Below, one piece after another: positions 26,659-37,488 of a stretch of DNA of 40,752 nucleotides. This DNA comes from Candidatus Omnitrophota bacterium (GTDB taxonomy: Bacteria; Omnitrophota; Gorgyraeia; Zapsychrales; JANLHA01), in contig JAHFFT010000020.1 of the NCBI GenBank assembly GCA_023247795.1, positions 1-40,752 on the forward strand, given 5' to 3'. Every line of letters starts with the position of its first letter. Position 1 is the first letter of the stretch. A program made the position numbers and the translations under genes. The notes under the pieces were generated by a model. That model had not been told where the DNA came from. It worked only from the letters and a program-made list of their open reading frames with translations, and searched no databases.

Positions 26659-27957
26659 ATGCCTCAAGAACCAGAAAAAGCTGAACTTCATCTCAACGGT
26701 AAGACCTTTGAATTCCCCATCGTTACCGGAACCGAAAATGAAAAAGCGATTGATATCGCGAAACTGCGATCAGCGACTTCCTACATCACATTGGATCCGG
26801 GATTTGGAAATACCGGGGCCTGTGAAAGCGCGATCACTTTTCTAGACGGGGAAAAGGGGATCCTGCGATATCGGGGAATTCCCATCGAGCAGATCGCGGA
26901 GCAGGCGACCTTTGTTGAGACGTCTTATCTGCTCATTTATGGCGAACTCCCCAACCGTCTGCAATTAGAGAAATTCTCGAATTCTTTTACTCAGCATGCC
27001 AATCTGCATAAGGACATGCTGAATTTTTTTTCCGGTTACCCGGCGACCGGGCATCCGATGGCCATCCTTTCCTCGATGGTTTGTTCGCTGTCCGCCTATT
27101 ATCCGGAGCTGGTCAACCCGGAGCCTTCCGAAGAAGATGTGGACTTAACAGCCGTTCAATTGTTATCGAAAGTGCGTACGATTGCCGCGCACGCCTATAA
27201 GCGCTCAAGGAATGAGCCGTTTATCCCACCGCGTGCTAATTTGAAATATATCCCTAACTTTTTGCACATGATGTTTTCCTCACCGAAGAAGGATTATGAA
27301 ATTAAGCCGGAGGTCGTGAGTGCGCTCATGACCCTTTTGATCCTGCACGCCGACCATGAGCAGAATTGCAGCACCTCGACGGTCAGGATCGTTGGGAGTT
27401 CATGGGCCAATCTTTTTGCATCGGTCTCCGCTGGGATTTGCGCTTTGTGGGGCCCGTTGCACGGTGGGGCGAATCAAGAGGTGGTGGAAATGTTGGAAGA
27501 AATTGAGAAGGACGGGGGCAACATCAAGAAGTACATTGAGAAGGCGAAGAGTCCGGACAAAAGTTATCGGCTCATGGGGTTCGGTCACCGCGTTTATAAA
27601 AATTTTGACCCGCGGGCCAAAATCATCAAAAAACGGGCCGATGATTTGTTGAATGGGATGGGTATCCATGACCCGTTGTTAGACATCGCGAAAAAGTTGG
27701 AAGAAGCAGTATTGAAAGACGACTATTTTAAAGAACGAAAACTTTACCCGAACGTTGATTTTTACAGTGGGATCATTTACAAGGCCATTGGCATTCCTAC
27801 CAATATGTTTCCGGTCATGTTTGCCATCGGGCGGATGCCGGGTTGGATCGCCCATTGGAAAGAAATGAAAGAAAGTCCCGACTCCAAGATCGGGCGTCCG
27901 CGCCAGATTTACACCGGGCGCACGCTGCGCGATTATATTCCTATCGATCAACGGTAA
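26659..27957 (+). CDS. gltA: citrate synthase
   Basis: LRYRGIPIEQIAE, HADHEQNCSTSTVRIVGSS, ALWGPLHGGANQEVVEML, MGFGHRVYKNFDPRAKIIK, PNVDFYSGI. Confidence 0.97.
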   Translation: MPQEPEKAELHLNGKTFEFPIVTGTENEKAIDIAKLRSATSYITLDPGFGNTGACESAITFLDGEKGILRYRGIPIEQIAEQATFVETSYLLIYGELPNRLQLEKFSNSFTQHANLHKDMLNFFSGYPATGHPMAILSSMVCSLSAYYPELVNPEPSEEDVDLTAVQLLSKVRTIAAHAYKRSRNEPFIPPRANLKYIPNFLHMMFSSPKKDYEIKPEVVSALMTLLILHADHEQNCSTSTVRIVGSSWANLFASVSAGICALWGPLHGGANQEVVEMLEEIEKDGGNIKKYIEKAKSPDKSYRLMGFGHRVYKNFDPRAKIIKKRADDLLNGMGIHDPLLDIAKKLEEAVLKDDYFKERKLYPNVDFYSGIIYKAIGIPTNMFPVMFAIGRMPGWIAHWKEMKESPDSKIGRPRQIYTGRTLRDYIPIDQR

Positions 27958-27987
27958 TCAAAATTTTTAAACGAAGGGAGTTTAGCT

Positions 27988-29442
27988 GTGATTCAGTTCC
28001 GATCTGCCGCAAAATTTGATAAACCCTTTTTGGTTGTTTTTATGGAAAAGTCGCAGTGGAAGAAGAAAGACTGGCCGTACATCAAAAGCGCGCCGGTCCA
28101 TCGGCTGTTGGAGGATTTGCGAAATTCCGGACACTTTACCGCCGACGCAGCGGAAATTTTTCCGCTCGCGACGGTTCGCCAAGCCATCATCCTCGTCGGT
28201 GTTGGAGAAAAGAAGGATTTGACGCCAACGTCTTTGCGTAAGATTGTTCGTGGCGTATTTTTAAGTTCTTACTTAAAGTCGGCGGCAGCGATTGAGGTTG
28301 TTCCCTTTGAACAAAAGGATTCCGTTGTTCAAGGGATCATCGACGGTTATTTGATCGGCACTTATGTTTGGGAAAAATATCGCACCGTTGGCAAGGCGGT
28401 GAATGGCATAAAGAACAGAGAAATCCATTTGGTTTGTTTGCAAAAGAAACTTTATGAGGAACAGAGCGCGATTTGCAATGGCGTTAATTTTGCCAGAGAT
28501 TTGATCAATGATAACGCGGATGAGGTCACCTCGATGCGTATTGAAAAAACGATCTTGGATTCGCTCAAAGGACAGCAGGATGTCAAGGTCGAGATTTTGA
28601 ATCAAAAAGAATTGAAACAGCAAGGGCTGAATCTGCATCTGGCGGTGAATCAAGGGAGTGATAAGGAGCCGAAGCTGATCATTGTGAAATATCGAGGGGC
28701 CGGGAAAAAGGACGCGTACACGGCACTTATTGGGAAGGGGATGACTTTTGATACCGGAGGGCTGAACCTTAAGCCGACCGGGTCTATTGAAAATATGCGC
28801 CTCGACATGAGCGGGGCCGCGGCGGTGGTGGGGACGCTCAAAAATATTTTGGCGTTAAAGCCGAAAAGAAATATCATTTTTGTCTGTGCTTTGGCGGAGA
28901 ACGTGATCGGTAGCCGCGCCTATAAACCCGGAGACGTCTTTAAAAGTTTGAACGGAAAGACCGTTGAGATCGGCAACACCGACGCGGAAGGCCGATTGGT
29001 TTTAGCCGATGCCATTTCTTATATCGTAAAAAAGTATCAACCGAAACAGATCATTGATATCGCTACCTTAACCGGCGCCTGCCTCATTGCTTTGGGTTAT
29101 GACTATAGTGGACTGGTCAGTAACGATGATGTTCTCGCCCGTAAGCTTTTGCAAGCAGCCAATACAACCGATGACCGAGCGTGGCGACTTCCCAGTTATC
29201 CGGAAATCAGTGAATATATCAAATCCGAGATCGCCGACATTCGAAATACCGGACTTCCTAAGGGAGCGGCAGGCGCTTTGACCGCGGCGGAATTTTTGCG
29301 GCAGTTTGTCGAAGACACCAAATGGGCGCATCTGGACATCGCTGGTAGTTCTTTTTGCGACGGTAAAGGGCGATTTTACTACGGCCACGGAGCTACCGGA
29401 GCTGGGGTCAGATTATTAACTGAGTTCCTTCGCAATCAATAG
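27988..29442 (+). CDS. pepA: leucyl aminopeptidase (M17)
   Basis: LIGKGMTFDTGGLNLKPTGSIENMRLDMSGAAAVVGTL, NTDAEGRLVLADAI, IATLTGACLIALG. GTG start. Confidence 0.95.
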   Translation: MIQFRSAAKFDKPFLVVFMEKSQWKKKDWPYIKSAPVHRLLEDLRNSGHFTADAAEIFPLATVRQAIILVGVGEKKDLTPTSLRKIVRGVFLSSYLKSAAAIEVVPFEQKDSVVQGIIDGYLIGTYVWEKYRTVGKAVNGIKNREIHLVCLQKKLYEEQSAICNGVNFARDLINDNADEVTSMRIEKTILDSLKGQQDVKVEILNQKELKQQGLNLHLAVNQGSDKEPKLIIVKYRGAGKKDAYTALIGKGMTFDTGGLNLKPTGSIENMRLDMSGAAAVVGTLKNILALKPKRNIIFVCALAENVIGSRAYKPGDVFKSLNGKTVEIGNTDAEGRLVLADAISYIVKKYQPKQIIDIATLTGACLIALGYDYSGLVSNDDVLARKLLQAANTTDDRAWRLPSYPEISEYIKSEIADIRNTGLPKGAAGALTAAEFLRQFVEDTKWAHLDIAGSSFCDGKGRFYYGHGATGAGVRLLTEFLRNQ

Positions 29443-30048
29443 ATGAACATCCTAAATCATTTGGCGGAACCCAATACGATTTATCTTTTGATGATGTTGG
29501 GATTTTATGCCCTTCTTTATGAAGTGACGCATCCCGGATTTGGTGTCCCGGGGATCCTTGGGATTATTTTTTTGGTCTTGTCTTTTTCCAGTTTGCAGGC
29601 CATGCCAGTCAATTACGTTGGTTTAGCACTCATCATTCTGGGAATAATACTTTTTGTCGTCGAGGCCTTGCTTCCGGGACTAGGATTTTTTGCCATCGGC
29701 GGACTTGCTACGATGGTTTACGGATCGATCATTTTATTTGATTCCGGCCGAATGCCAACAGGGGTCTCCTTATCTTTGATTTTAACGTTGACCGCGACAA
29801 CCGCCGCGATCACGATTTTTTTGTTGAGGGCGGTCATGCGGGTTCATCGTTCCAAGGTCAAGACCGGTGAGCGCGGCATGATCGGTGAACAGGGAGAAAC
29901 GAAGCAGGATTTGCTGCCGGGAAAAGTTGGAAAGGTATTTGTTCACGGCGAAATATGGAACGCGATTTCCGACGAGATCATTAAAAAGTCGGAAAGGATC
30001 GTCGTTGAAAAAATTAAGGGGTTACAGCTCAAAGTGCGAAAGGAGTAA
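29443..30048 (+). CDS. NfeD-like membrane protein (short form)
   Basis: YEVTHPGFGVPGILGIIFLVLSF, EALLPGLGFFAIGG, then OB-fold-like GERGMIGEQGETKQDLLPGKVGKVFVHGEIWNA. Confidence 0.88.
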   Translation: MNILNHLAEPNTIYLLMMLGFYALLYEVTHPGFGVPGILGIIFLVLSFSSLQAMPVNYVGLALIILGIILFVVEALLPGLGFFAIGGLATMVYGSIILFDSGRMPTGVSLSLILTLTATTAAITIFLLRAVMRVHRSKVKTGERGMIGEQGETKQDLLPGKVGKVFVHGEIWNAISDEIIKKSERIVVEKIKGLQLKVRKE

Positions 30049-30051
30049 GTC

Positions 30052-30801
30052 ATGCCATTTTTTGTTGTTTTGGTTATGGTCGCGTTTTGGTTGTTCAGCA
30101 GTATCCGGATTTTGAACGAATATGAACTGGCGGTTGTTTATCGTCTGGGACGGGTCTTGGACAAACCAAAGGGGCCGGGTTTGATTTTAGTTTTTTGGCC
30201 GATCGACCGGGCCGTGGTCGTGAGTTTGCGTCTTTATACCCTAGATGTTCCGCCGCAAGATGTGATCACCAAAGACAACGTTTCCGCGAAGGTGAACGCG
30301 GTTGTTTATTTCAAGGTGATTGATCCGATCAAGGCGCAGATCGAAGTGCAGGATTATCAATACGCGACGTCGCAGATGGCGCAGACAACGCTGCGCAGCA
30401 TCTTAGGCGAGATGGAATTGGATGACCTTTTGGCAGAGCGGGAAAAAATCAATAACCGTTTGCAGACAATTTTAGATCAGGCGACAGACCCTTGGGGTGT
30501 TAAGGTCTCGCACGTGGAGTTGAAACACGTGGATATCTCGGAAAATTTACGTCGGGCCATGGCGCGTCAGGCCGAGGCCGAACGTGAGCGCCGTGGAAAA
30601 ATCATCGCCGCGGAAGGGGAATTGCAGGCGGCTGAAAAAATCCGTATGGCGGCGGAAGAAATGTCCAAATCGCCCATGGCCTTGCAACTGCGTTATCTGC
30701 AGACGCTGGTCGAGATCGGGGCGGAGAATAACACCACAACACTTTTCCCGATTCCTATTGACATGTTAAATTATTTCACGCAAAATCAAAAAAATAAATA
30801 A
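30052..30801 (+). CDS. slipin/stomatin-family SPFH protein
   Basis: [72 protein letters not shown] ... [31 protein letters not shown]. Confidence 0.93.
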   Translation: MPFFVVLVMVAFWLFSSIRILNEYELAVVYRLGRVLDKPKGPGLILVFWPIDRAVVVSLRLYTLDVPPQDVITKDNVSAKVNAVVYFKVIDPIKAQIEVQDYQYATSQMAQTTLRSILGEMELDDLLAEREKINNRLQTILDQATDPWGVKVSHVELKHVDISENLRRAMARQAEAERERRGKIIAAEGELQAAEKIRMAAEEMSKSPMALQLRYLQTLVEIGAENNTTTLFPIPIDMLNYFTQNQKNK

Positions 30802-30815
30802 TCGCACGTCGCAGG

Positions 30816-30837
30816 TCCCTAATGGCTCCCTAATGGC
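30816..30837 (+). repeat. 11-bp perfect tandem duplication at the fumC start region
   Basis: TCCCTAATGGC repeated exactly twice (30816-30826, 30827-30837). Confidence 0.85.
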
Positions 30838-30850
30838 GCAGAGGAAGAAA

Positions 30851-32245
30851 ATGGAATATCGTAAAGAATCCGACAGTATGGGTGAAGTTCAAGTCGCCGC
30901 CGATAAGTATTACGGCGCGCAGACGTTGCGATCCTTGACGCATTTTGCTATTGGCACCGAACGGATGCCACTTGAAATCATCCGCGCTTTTGGCATTCTA
31001 AAAAAGGCCGCGGCGTTGACGAATCAGGACTTGAAGCTCTTGCCAAAAGATAAAGTGAAGCTCATTGTCCAGGCTGCTGAGGAAGTGATCAGCGGTCAAC
31101 TCGACGATCATTTTCCATTAGTCGTCTGGCAGACCGGCAGCGGGACCCAGTCCAACATGAACGTCAATGAAGTCATTTCCAACCGCGCGATTGAATTGGC
31201 CAAAGGGGTCATGGGTAGCAAAAAGCCAATCCATCCCAATGATGACGTCAATAAGGCCCAATCTTCGAATGACACTTTTCCGACGGCCATGCACATCGCT
31301 GCTGTCGAGGCTTTGCATGAATATTTGATTCCTTCTTTAGAACATTTGACTGAGGCGTTTGCTAAAAAGAAAAAAGAATTCAACTCTATCATCAAAATCG
31401 GCCGTACGCATTTGATGGACGCCGTGCCTTTGAGTTTTGGTCAGGAATTTTCCGGATATGTTCAGCAATTAGAATACGGTTTAAAACGGATTGATGGTTG
31501 TCTGCCCAGGTTGTATGAACTGGCGATCGGTGGGACCGCGGTCGGAACCGGTCTAAATACGCATCCGGATTTTCCGGAAAAAGTCGCGGAAAAGATCGCC
31601 AAACTGACAAATAAACCATTTGTCAGCGCCCGCAATAAATTTGAATCGTTGGCAGCGCACGATGCCCTCGTCGAGCTGAGTGGGGTTCTTAAAACCATTG
31701 CCGCTTCCTTAATGAAGATCGCAAATGATGTCCGTTGGCTTGGGTCGGGGCCGCGTTGCGGACTGGCGGAACTGATCTTACCGGAGAATGAGCCAGGCAG
31801 TTCAATCATGCCGGGGAAGGTCAATCCAACTCAGTGTGAGGCCATGACCATGGTTTGTGTTCAGGTCATGGGGAACGATGTCGCGGTTAATTTTGGCGGT
31901 GCCAGTGGGAATTTTGAATTGAATGTCTACAAACCCGTGATCATTTACAACATCTTGCAATCGATCCGGCTTTTGGGTAATGCCTGTCAAAGTTTTGCCG
32001 ATCATTGCATTGTTGATTTGAAAGTCAACAAAGGTCAAGTCGAGAATTATGTCAAGAATTCGCTCATGCTGGTCACCGCGTTAAATCCCCATATCGGCTA
32101 CGATAAGGCCGCCAAAATCGCTAAAAAGGCTTTTACGGAAAATAAAAGTCTCAAAGCGGCCGGCGTTGAACTCGGCTTTCTTACGCCTGCTGAATTTGAT
32201 AAATGGGTTCGTCCGCAGGACATGATCAAACCTTCCGATCTTTAA
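30851..32245 (+). CDS. fumC: class II fumarate hydratase
   Basis: [84 protein letters not shown]. Start 30851 chosen after GAGGAAG. Confidence 0.95.
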   Translation: MEYRKESDSMGEVQVAADKYYGAQTLRSLTHFAIGTERMPLEIIRAFGILKKAAALTNQDLKLLPKDKVKLIVQAAEEVISGQLDDHFPLVVWQTGSGTQSNMNVNEVISNRAIELAKGVMGSKKPIHPNDDVNKAQSSNDTFPTAMHIAAVEALHEYLIPSLEHLTEAFAKKKKEFNSIIKIGRTHLMDAVPLSFGQEFSGYVQQLEYGLKRIDGCLPRLYELAIGGTAVGTGLNTHPDFPEKVAEKIAKLTNKPFVSARNKFESLAAHDALVELSGVLKTIAASLMKIANDVRWLGSGPRCGLAELILPENEPGSSIMPGKVNPTQCEAMTMVCVQVMGNDVAVNFGGASGNFELNVYKPVIIYNILQSIRLLGNACQSFADHCIVDLKVNKGQVENYVKNSLMLVTALNPHIGYDKAAKIAKKAFTENKSLKAAGVELGFLTPAEFDKWVRPQDMIKPSDL

Positions 32246-32259
32246 CCATTGGAGATGAA

Positions 32260-33363
32260 ATGATTATTGGCATCCCAAAAGAAATCAAAAATAATGAATA
32301 CCGCGTGAGTTTATTGCCCGTTGGTGTTGAGATGTTAAAAAAGGCCGGGCATAAGGTCATTGTCGAAACCAAAGCAGGGATAGGCAGCGGTTTTTCTGAT
32401 CAGGAATATCGCGAAAGTGGCGCTGAGATTGTCTCTTCGGCCAAGGCGGTTTACAGTCGAGCCCAGATGATCATTAAAATCAAAGAGCCAGAGCCGCGCG
32501 AGTTTTCTTATCTGCGCGAAGGGCAGATCGTATTTACTTTTTTTCATTTTGCCGCGAGTCGAAAGTTGACAGAGGCGATGCTGAAACGAAAAATCATTGC
32601 TTTTGCCTACGAAACTTTACAAGATGAAAAAGGGGATTTGCCTTGCCTCACGCCAATGAGTGAAGTGGCCGGTCGTATGGCCGTGCATGAGGGGGCGAAA
32701 TATTTGGAAGAGCCGATGAAGGGTCGGGGGATTTTACTCGCCGGGGTCCCTGGTGTGGCACCTGCCGAAGTTGTGATTTTAGGTGCTGGAGTGGTTGGCG
32801 CCAATGCTTGTAAGATGGCGGCGGGTTTGGGGGCCAATGTCACGATTTTAGATACCAATCTGAACCGGCTGCGTTACCTTGATGAAATCATGCCACCCAA
32901 TGTCCATACGCTCATGAGCAACGCGCACACGATTCGCGACTCGGTCATGAAGGCGGATTTGGTGATCGGCTGTGTCCTTCTGCGGGGTGCAAAAGCCCCA
33001 CAGCTTGTTGATCGGAAACTTGTTAAGAAAATGAAGCCTGGGGCAGTGATTGTTGATGTGGCCATTGACCAGGGCGGGTGTATCGCGACCAGCCGGCCAA
33101 CGACCCATGAAAACCCGACTTATGTCGTCGATGAAGTCGTTCACTATTGTGTCACTAACATGCCGGGAGCAGTGGCCCGGACCAGTACCTACGCCTTGAC
33201 GAACGCAACTTTACCGTATATCCTTGTCTTAGCAAAAGATGGGTTTCCAAAATGTCTTAAGACCTCAAACGCGTTAAAACGGGCTTTAAACATGGTTAAA
33301 GGACAGGTCGTTATCAAAGAAGTCGCGGAGACCTTTAACCTACCATTAGCGCAGATTGCTTAA
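32260..33363 (+). CDS. ald: alanine dehydrogenase
   Basis: MIIGIPKEIKNNEYRVSLLPVGVEML, SEVAGRMAVHEGAKYLEEPMKGRGILLAGVPGVAPAEVVILGAGVVG, VDVAIDQGGCIATSRPTTHENPTY. Confidence 0.96.
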   Translation: MIIGIPKEIKNNEYRVSLLPVGVEMLKKAGHKVIVETKAGIGSGFSDQEYRESGAEIVSSAKAVYSRAQMIIKIKEPEPREFSYLREGQIVFTFFHFAASRKLTEAMLKRKIIAFAYETLQDEKGDLPCLTPMSEVAGRMAVHEGAKYLEEPMKGRGILLAGVPGVAPAEVVILGAGVVGANACKMAAGLGANVTILDTNLNRLRYLDEIMPPNVHTLMSNAHTIRDSVMKADLVIGCVLLRGAKAPQLVDRKLVKKMKPGAVIVDVAIDQGGCIATSRPTTHENPTYVVDEVVHYCVTNMPGAVARTSTYALTNATLPYILVLAKDGFPKCLKTSNALKRALNMVKGQVVIKEVAETFNLPLAQIA

Positions 33364-33379
33364 GAAAGGAATGACGGAC

Positions 33380-33766
33380 ATGGTTAAGTTTGGAGATGAA
33401 CGAAGACAATCCTCACGCGCTAAACGGATTTTGAGTATCCAGTATCGTTTAGCCAAGGGGCAGTCCAGCAAGGACCGCGATGTGCGTTGGCATTTGTCCA
33501 CAACCCATGATATGAGTGCCATGGGTTTATCGTTTTTATCCGACGTACCCTATCAGATCGATGATGTTCTTGAGTTGCAGGTCGTGATGTCGGGGATCCT
33601 GGATATTTTCAAAGGTCACGCTCGGGTCATGCGCATTGAGAAGAAAGAAACCGGAGTGTATTTTTTGATTGGTTTGGAATTTGTTGAAGATCGTCCAGTT
33701 CGGCAGCGGACCGCGAAATCGGAGGAGGTCAGTACCGATCGTTTGAAAGAAATTAAGAATTCATAA
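33380..33766 (+). CDS. PilZ domain protein (predicted c-di-GMP receptor)
   Basis: RRQSSR (RxxxR-type) and DMSAMG (D/NxSxxG-type) c-di-GMP binding motifs in a ~129-aa protein. Confidence 0.82.
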   Translation: MVKFGDERRQSSRAKRILSIQYRLAKGQSSKDRDVRWHLSTTHDMSAMGLSFLSDVPYQIDDVLELQVVMSGILDIFKGHARVMRIEKKETGVYFLIGLEFVEDRPVRQRTAKSEEVSTDRLKEIKNS

Positions 33767-33794
33767 TCGATGGATAAAATTGGTATTAACGCAG

Positions 33795-33824
33795 ACCCTC
33801 AGCTTTAACTTGAGGGTTTTTTAT
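33795..33824 (+). terminator. rho-independent terminator
   Basis: CCCTCA-(loop)-TGAGGG followed by TTTTTTATTTT, downstream of the PilZ gene. Confidence 0.75.
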
Positions 33825-33859
33825 TTTGCCCGATTATTCAAGATATTCCAGATACCGCC

Positions 33860-33888
33860 TTGACAATAAAATCCCACCTCGGTATAGT
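33860..33888 (+). promoter_or_regulatory. putative sigma70 promoter for the ferredoxin-NADP reductase gene
   Basis: TTGACA (33860-33865), N17, TATAGT (33883-33888); ATG at 33917. Confidence 0.7.
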
Positions 33889-33916
33889 AAACCAAAACCT
33901 AAAAAAGGATGTCCAA

Positions 33917-35287
33917 ATGATTCATGGATTAGGGACGGTGCAAAGACCCTTACAGGTGGCGATTGTCGGCAGTGGGCCGAGCGGTTTTTATGCCGCGGAG
34001 GCTTTGTTGGCGAAAGAGTTTAAGGTCAAGGTTGATATGTTTGATCGGCTTCCCACACCTTTTGGATTGGTGCGTTATGGGGTTGCCCCAGATCACCCGA
34101 AGATCAAAAATGTCACGAAGGTCTTTGAAAAGACCGCAAGCCATGAACAATTTTCCTTTTTTGGTCATGTCGCGGTCGGGAAAGATGTTTCAGTTGAGGA
34201 GCTAAAGAAATTTTACGACGCGATCATTTTTGCCTGCGGGGCCGAAACTGATAAAAAACTAGGGGTTCCCGGCGAGGACTTGAAAAATAGTTTGACTGCC
34301 ACGGAATTTGTGGCTTGGTACAACGGGCATCCGGATTATCGTGACCGGACATTTGATCTATCGCATGAAACCGCGGTTGTGGTCGGCCAGGGGAACGTGG
34401 CCATGGACGTCAGCCGGATCCTTTGTAAGACTGTTGAAGAATTGAAAGCAACAGATATCGCAGAGCACGCCTTGGCGGCCTTGGCGAAAAGTAGGATCAA
34501 AGAAGTTCATTTGATCGGACGGCGCGGTCCGGCGCAGGCGGCGTTTACAGCACCGGAGATCCGTGAGTTTGGCGAATTAGCGGAATGCGACCCTGTCGTT
34601 GATCCACGCGATTTAGAGGTTGGGGAAAATTCACAGAAAGAGTTGGCTGATCCCAACAACGCGTCCAAAAAGAAAAATTTTGAAATCCTCAAAACTTTCG
34701 CGGAGCGTGGGGCAGGAACAAAATCGAAAAAGTTCATCATTCATTTTCTAAAAAGCCCGAAAGAATTGCGTGGCAACGGGCAGGTGGAAAAGCTCATCTT
34801 GGAAAAAAATGAATTGAGCGGCGAACCCAATCAACAAAAGGCAAGAGGTACGGGCGTGACAGAAGAATTGCCGTGCGGTTTGCTTTTTCGCAGTGTTGGA
34901 TATCGTGGAGTGCCGATTGCGGGAGTTCCGTTTCAGGAACCCTCGGGGACCTTCCCTAATAAGGACGGGCGAATCATGAAAGATGAAAAGGCTGTCCAAG
35001 GCCTTTATTGTGTTGGCTGGATCAAACGGGGACCAAGTGGTGTGATCGGTACAAATAAACCGGATAGTGGTGCTACCGTTGATAGTTTGTGTCAGGACCT
35101 GCCCAGTTTAACGCCATGCGCAGTCACGGACCCGGCAGCGATTGTTCAGTTTTTAAAAACAAAAGGAGTCAATTACGTTGACTTTGCCCGATGGAAAAAG
35201 ATCGACGCTGTGGAAATCGAACGCGGGACAAAAGTCGGCAAGCCGCGCGAGAAATTCGTCAAAGTTAATGACATGCTGGCGGTCTAA
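33917..35287 (+). CDS. FprA/adrenodoxin-reductase-type ferredoxin--NADP(+) reductase
   Basis: [108 protein letters not shown]. Confidence 0.93.
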   Translation: MIHGLGTVQRPLQVAIVGSGPSGFYAAEALLAKEFKVKVDMFDRLPTPFGLVRYGVAPDHPKIKNVTKVFEKTASHEQFSFFGHVAVGKDVSVEELKKFYDAIIFACGAETDKKLGVPGEDLKNSLTATEFVAWYNGHPDYRDRTFDLSHETAVVVGQGNVAMDVSRILCKTVEELKATDIAEHALAALAKSRIKEVHLIGRRGPAQAAFTAPEIREFGELAECDPVVDPRDLEVGENSQKELADPNNASKKKNFEILKTFAERGAGTKSKKFIIHFLKSPKELRGNGQVEKLILEKNELSGEPNQQKARGTGVTEELPCGLLFRSVGYRGVPIAGVPFQEPSGTFPNKDGRIMKDEKAVQGLYCVGWIKRGPSGVIGTNKPDSGATVDSLCQDLPSLTPCAVTDPAAIVQFLKTKGVNYVDFARWKKIDAVEIERGTKVGKPREKFVKVNDMLAV

Positions 35288-35398
35288 TAAATTCTGATCG
35301 CGATGGCAAAGAAGCTTTTTGATTAGAATAGCCGTTTTTAAGATTATGATAGGAATTGAAAGTGTGTATAATGTGCTGAACTTTTTATACAGGAGGAA

Positions 35399-35607
35399 AT
35401 GCTCATGGTTCGTTTGAATATTATCTTTCCGGAAGAATAGCAACAAAATTGGCGAATAAACACAATAAAAGCCGTAAGGAAAAGCTTGAGCGAGAAGAGC
35501 AAAAACGATTAGACAGCCTTCTGTTCGAGAGTTATTTTGCAATATCTAAAGAAGATGTCAAGTTGAATGCCGACTGCGAAAAAGTAGGGTTAGAATGTTG
35601 GGAATGA
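35399..35607 (+). pseudogene. frameshifted ribbon-helix-helix (CopG/MazE-like) antitoxin relic
   Basis: AGGAGG at 35391, ATG 35399 encodes MLMVRLNIIFPEE*. The adjacent frame continues IATKLANKHNKSRKEKLEREEQKRLDSLLFESYFAISKEDVKLNADCEKVGLECWE*, resembling the rest of an RHH antitoxin ending in an E.V.LEGW-like motif. Confidence 0.6.
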
Positions 35608-35634
35608 TGAGTCCCCTCGAAATAGGAAAAATTT

Positions 35635-36057
35635 ATGATGGATAATAGGAAAACGGACACTGTTAAAAAAGTCGGCAAATTCATATTTTTCGGTGGAGTG
35701 CTCGGTGTTATTTACGGCACTATTGGAATAATGCTAATGATTTTATCGTTTTTATTAACCAAATCTATAAATTTTTCTGGACTCGGTGGAGCGATTTACT
35801 TAAATGCTATTGTGTCTTTTTTCATGGGGACAATTTTAATTATTGCAGGCAGAGGAGTGTGTCAATTAAAATCTTGGGGCAGAAAAATCGTTACTTATGG
35901 TGTTTGTCCAATTTATTTCATGGGTTTTGTGTTTTCCATTCTTAATGGTTCTTCAAACTGGGTAGTCCCAAACCCATTTCATTTAGCCGCAATCTTTTCA
36001 TTGATATGTTGCATTTATTTTTCTAGGCCGAAAATCAAGGAATTATTTAACCAGTAA
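35635..36057 (+). CDS. hypothetical membrane protein
   Basis: 140 aa with about four hydrophobic segments; no family recognised. Confidence 0.6.
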   Translation: MMDNRKTDTVKKVGKFIFFGGVLGVIYGTIGIMLMILSFLLTKSINFSGLGGAIYLNAIVSFFMGTILIIAGRGVCQLKSWGRKIVTYGVCPIYFMGFVFSILNGSSNWVVPNPFHLAAIFSLICCIYFSRPKIKELFNQ

Positions 36058-36105
36058 AGGTGTTTTACTATAATCCTTTGTCAGAGACTTTTTCAACATA
36101 AAAAG

Positions 36106-37488
36106 ATGCTCCTCCGTCTCCAGAAAATCCTTTCGTCCTATTTTAATAGTTGGTGGATTCCGGCTGTCGTTTTTTTTGCTTTGCTTGCGATTTTCATCAC
36201 CGCTACTTTTTTAAAGTTACGAAATCTGTACATTGTGTCTGATTTCGGGATCATTAGTTTAGGAATTGCTCTTTTGGGTATCTTGCTGGCAACGATTTGG
36301 AATCTTATAAAAAGGCGTTGGTTAAAAGGATTACTCAATCTCGTCATGTTTGTTTTTTGGGCTATACCATGTGGTTTCTACTTTTTGTTTTTGATCTCGG
36401 AGGCTATGTTAGGTCAAAGCAAAGACGGCTTTGCCGATAACCTCAGGATACCAGAAGATATTGTTCTTTCAGAACCAAAGATGGAACCTGTTGCAGAATC
36501 GGGAGGCACAGAGGATGCTTTCCTGGCCGAAATGTTGACGACAGTCAAGACCCCTGGTAATGAAGATACTTCTGTGACCGCAGATATTCCCGCGCTTGTT
36601 CGTCTTCAAGAATCGAATCTGGAAATCCTGCGCCGCTACCTCATCACGAGCCCAGAATGGTATGTTTCCAAGGATGGCGAAAGCATCGTTGCTACCAGAA
36701 GGTGGATGATGGGATCGGAATGGAGGTATCCCTTTGGTGGGTATTTTTCAAGTTTTGATATATCTCCTGTGGCTCGGGACGGCATCCCTTTGTTCAGTTT
36801 TCATCTCACAATTCGTTTTTCCGATAAGCCATGGCAGCAAGGATCTAGTCACAGCACTCACATACAGCCAGGAGAAACTGCAAAAGTGACCTTGTATAAC
36901 GAGATGAATGAAATCATGTCAGTTTTAGGGAGTAACCAGGCATTGTCAGAAGACAGCCGGATGTACGAAAGTTATTGTGTCATCACTGCTGCCCATATCA
37001 TTGTAGGGGTCTTTGAGAAGTCCGAATCAAAGGAACGACGTCTTACCAAGTCGGCATTGAATAGCCTGAATCAAGAATTTCAGCCTCTTGCAGAACATCC
37101 AACCTGGAAGACCATTCGAGACACGGTTCCTTCCGGTAGCTTCCGGCATAGGGAACTATCATTCGAATTGATGGGTTCATCCGGGGACTACGCCTCTGAG
37201 ATCTGGGTTAATCCGGGTGAACCTGGGATGATTTATCTGAAAGCCTTCGAAGTCACCAAGGGAACTTCTCTTTCAGCCGGTCGCCTATTTAAGGAATCGA
37301 ACGAATTTGTAGGATGGTCGGATGATTCGGATGAACTCTTTTTTTCCAACACACGGTTCACTATTCCCGAAGGCGACCGGGGGAAGCCATACGCTGCACG
37401 TTTTGAGGTCTGGTTTGTTCCCGATTCTGGCGCCACAGAACGGAAACTTATAGAAAAGGTGTTCAAGATTGAAGGATTTGAAAGCTAG
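36106..37488 (+). CDS. hypothetical membrane-anchored protein
   Basis: Three N-terminal hydrophobic segments, then a soluble ~330-aa domain; no family recognised. Confidence 0.65.
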   Translation: MLLRLQKILSSYFNSWWIPAVVFFALLAIFITATFLKLRNLYIVSDFGIISLGIALLGILLATIWNLIKRRWLKGLLNLVMFVFWAIPCGFYFLFLISEAMLGQSKDGFADNLRIPEDIVLSEPKMEPVAESGGTEDAFLAEMLTTVKTPGNEDTSVTADIPALVRLQESNLEILRRYLITSPEWYVSKDGESIVATRRWMMGSEWRYPFGGYFSSFDISPVARDGIPLFSFHLTIRFSDKPWQQGSSHSTHIQPGETAKVTLYNEMNEIMSVLGSNQALSEDSRMYESYCVITAAHIIVGVFEKSESKERRLTKSALNSLNQEFQPLAEHPTWKTIRDTVPSGSFRHRELSFELMGSSGDYASEIWVNPGEPGMIYLKAFEVTKGTSLSAGRLFKESNEFVGWSDDSDELFFSNTRFTIPEGDRGKPYAARFEVWFVPDSGATERKLIEKVFKIEGFES

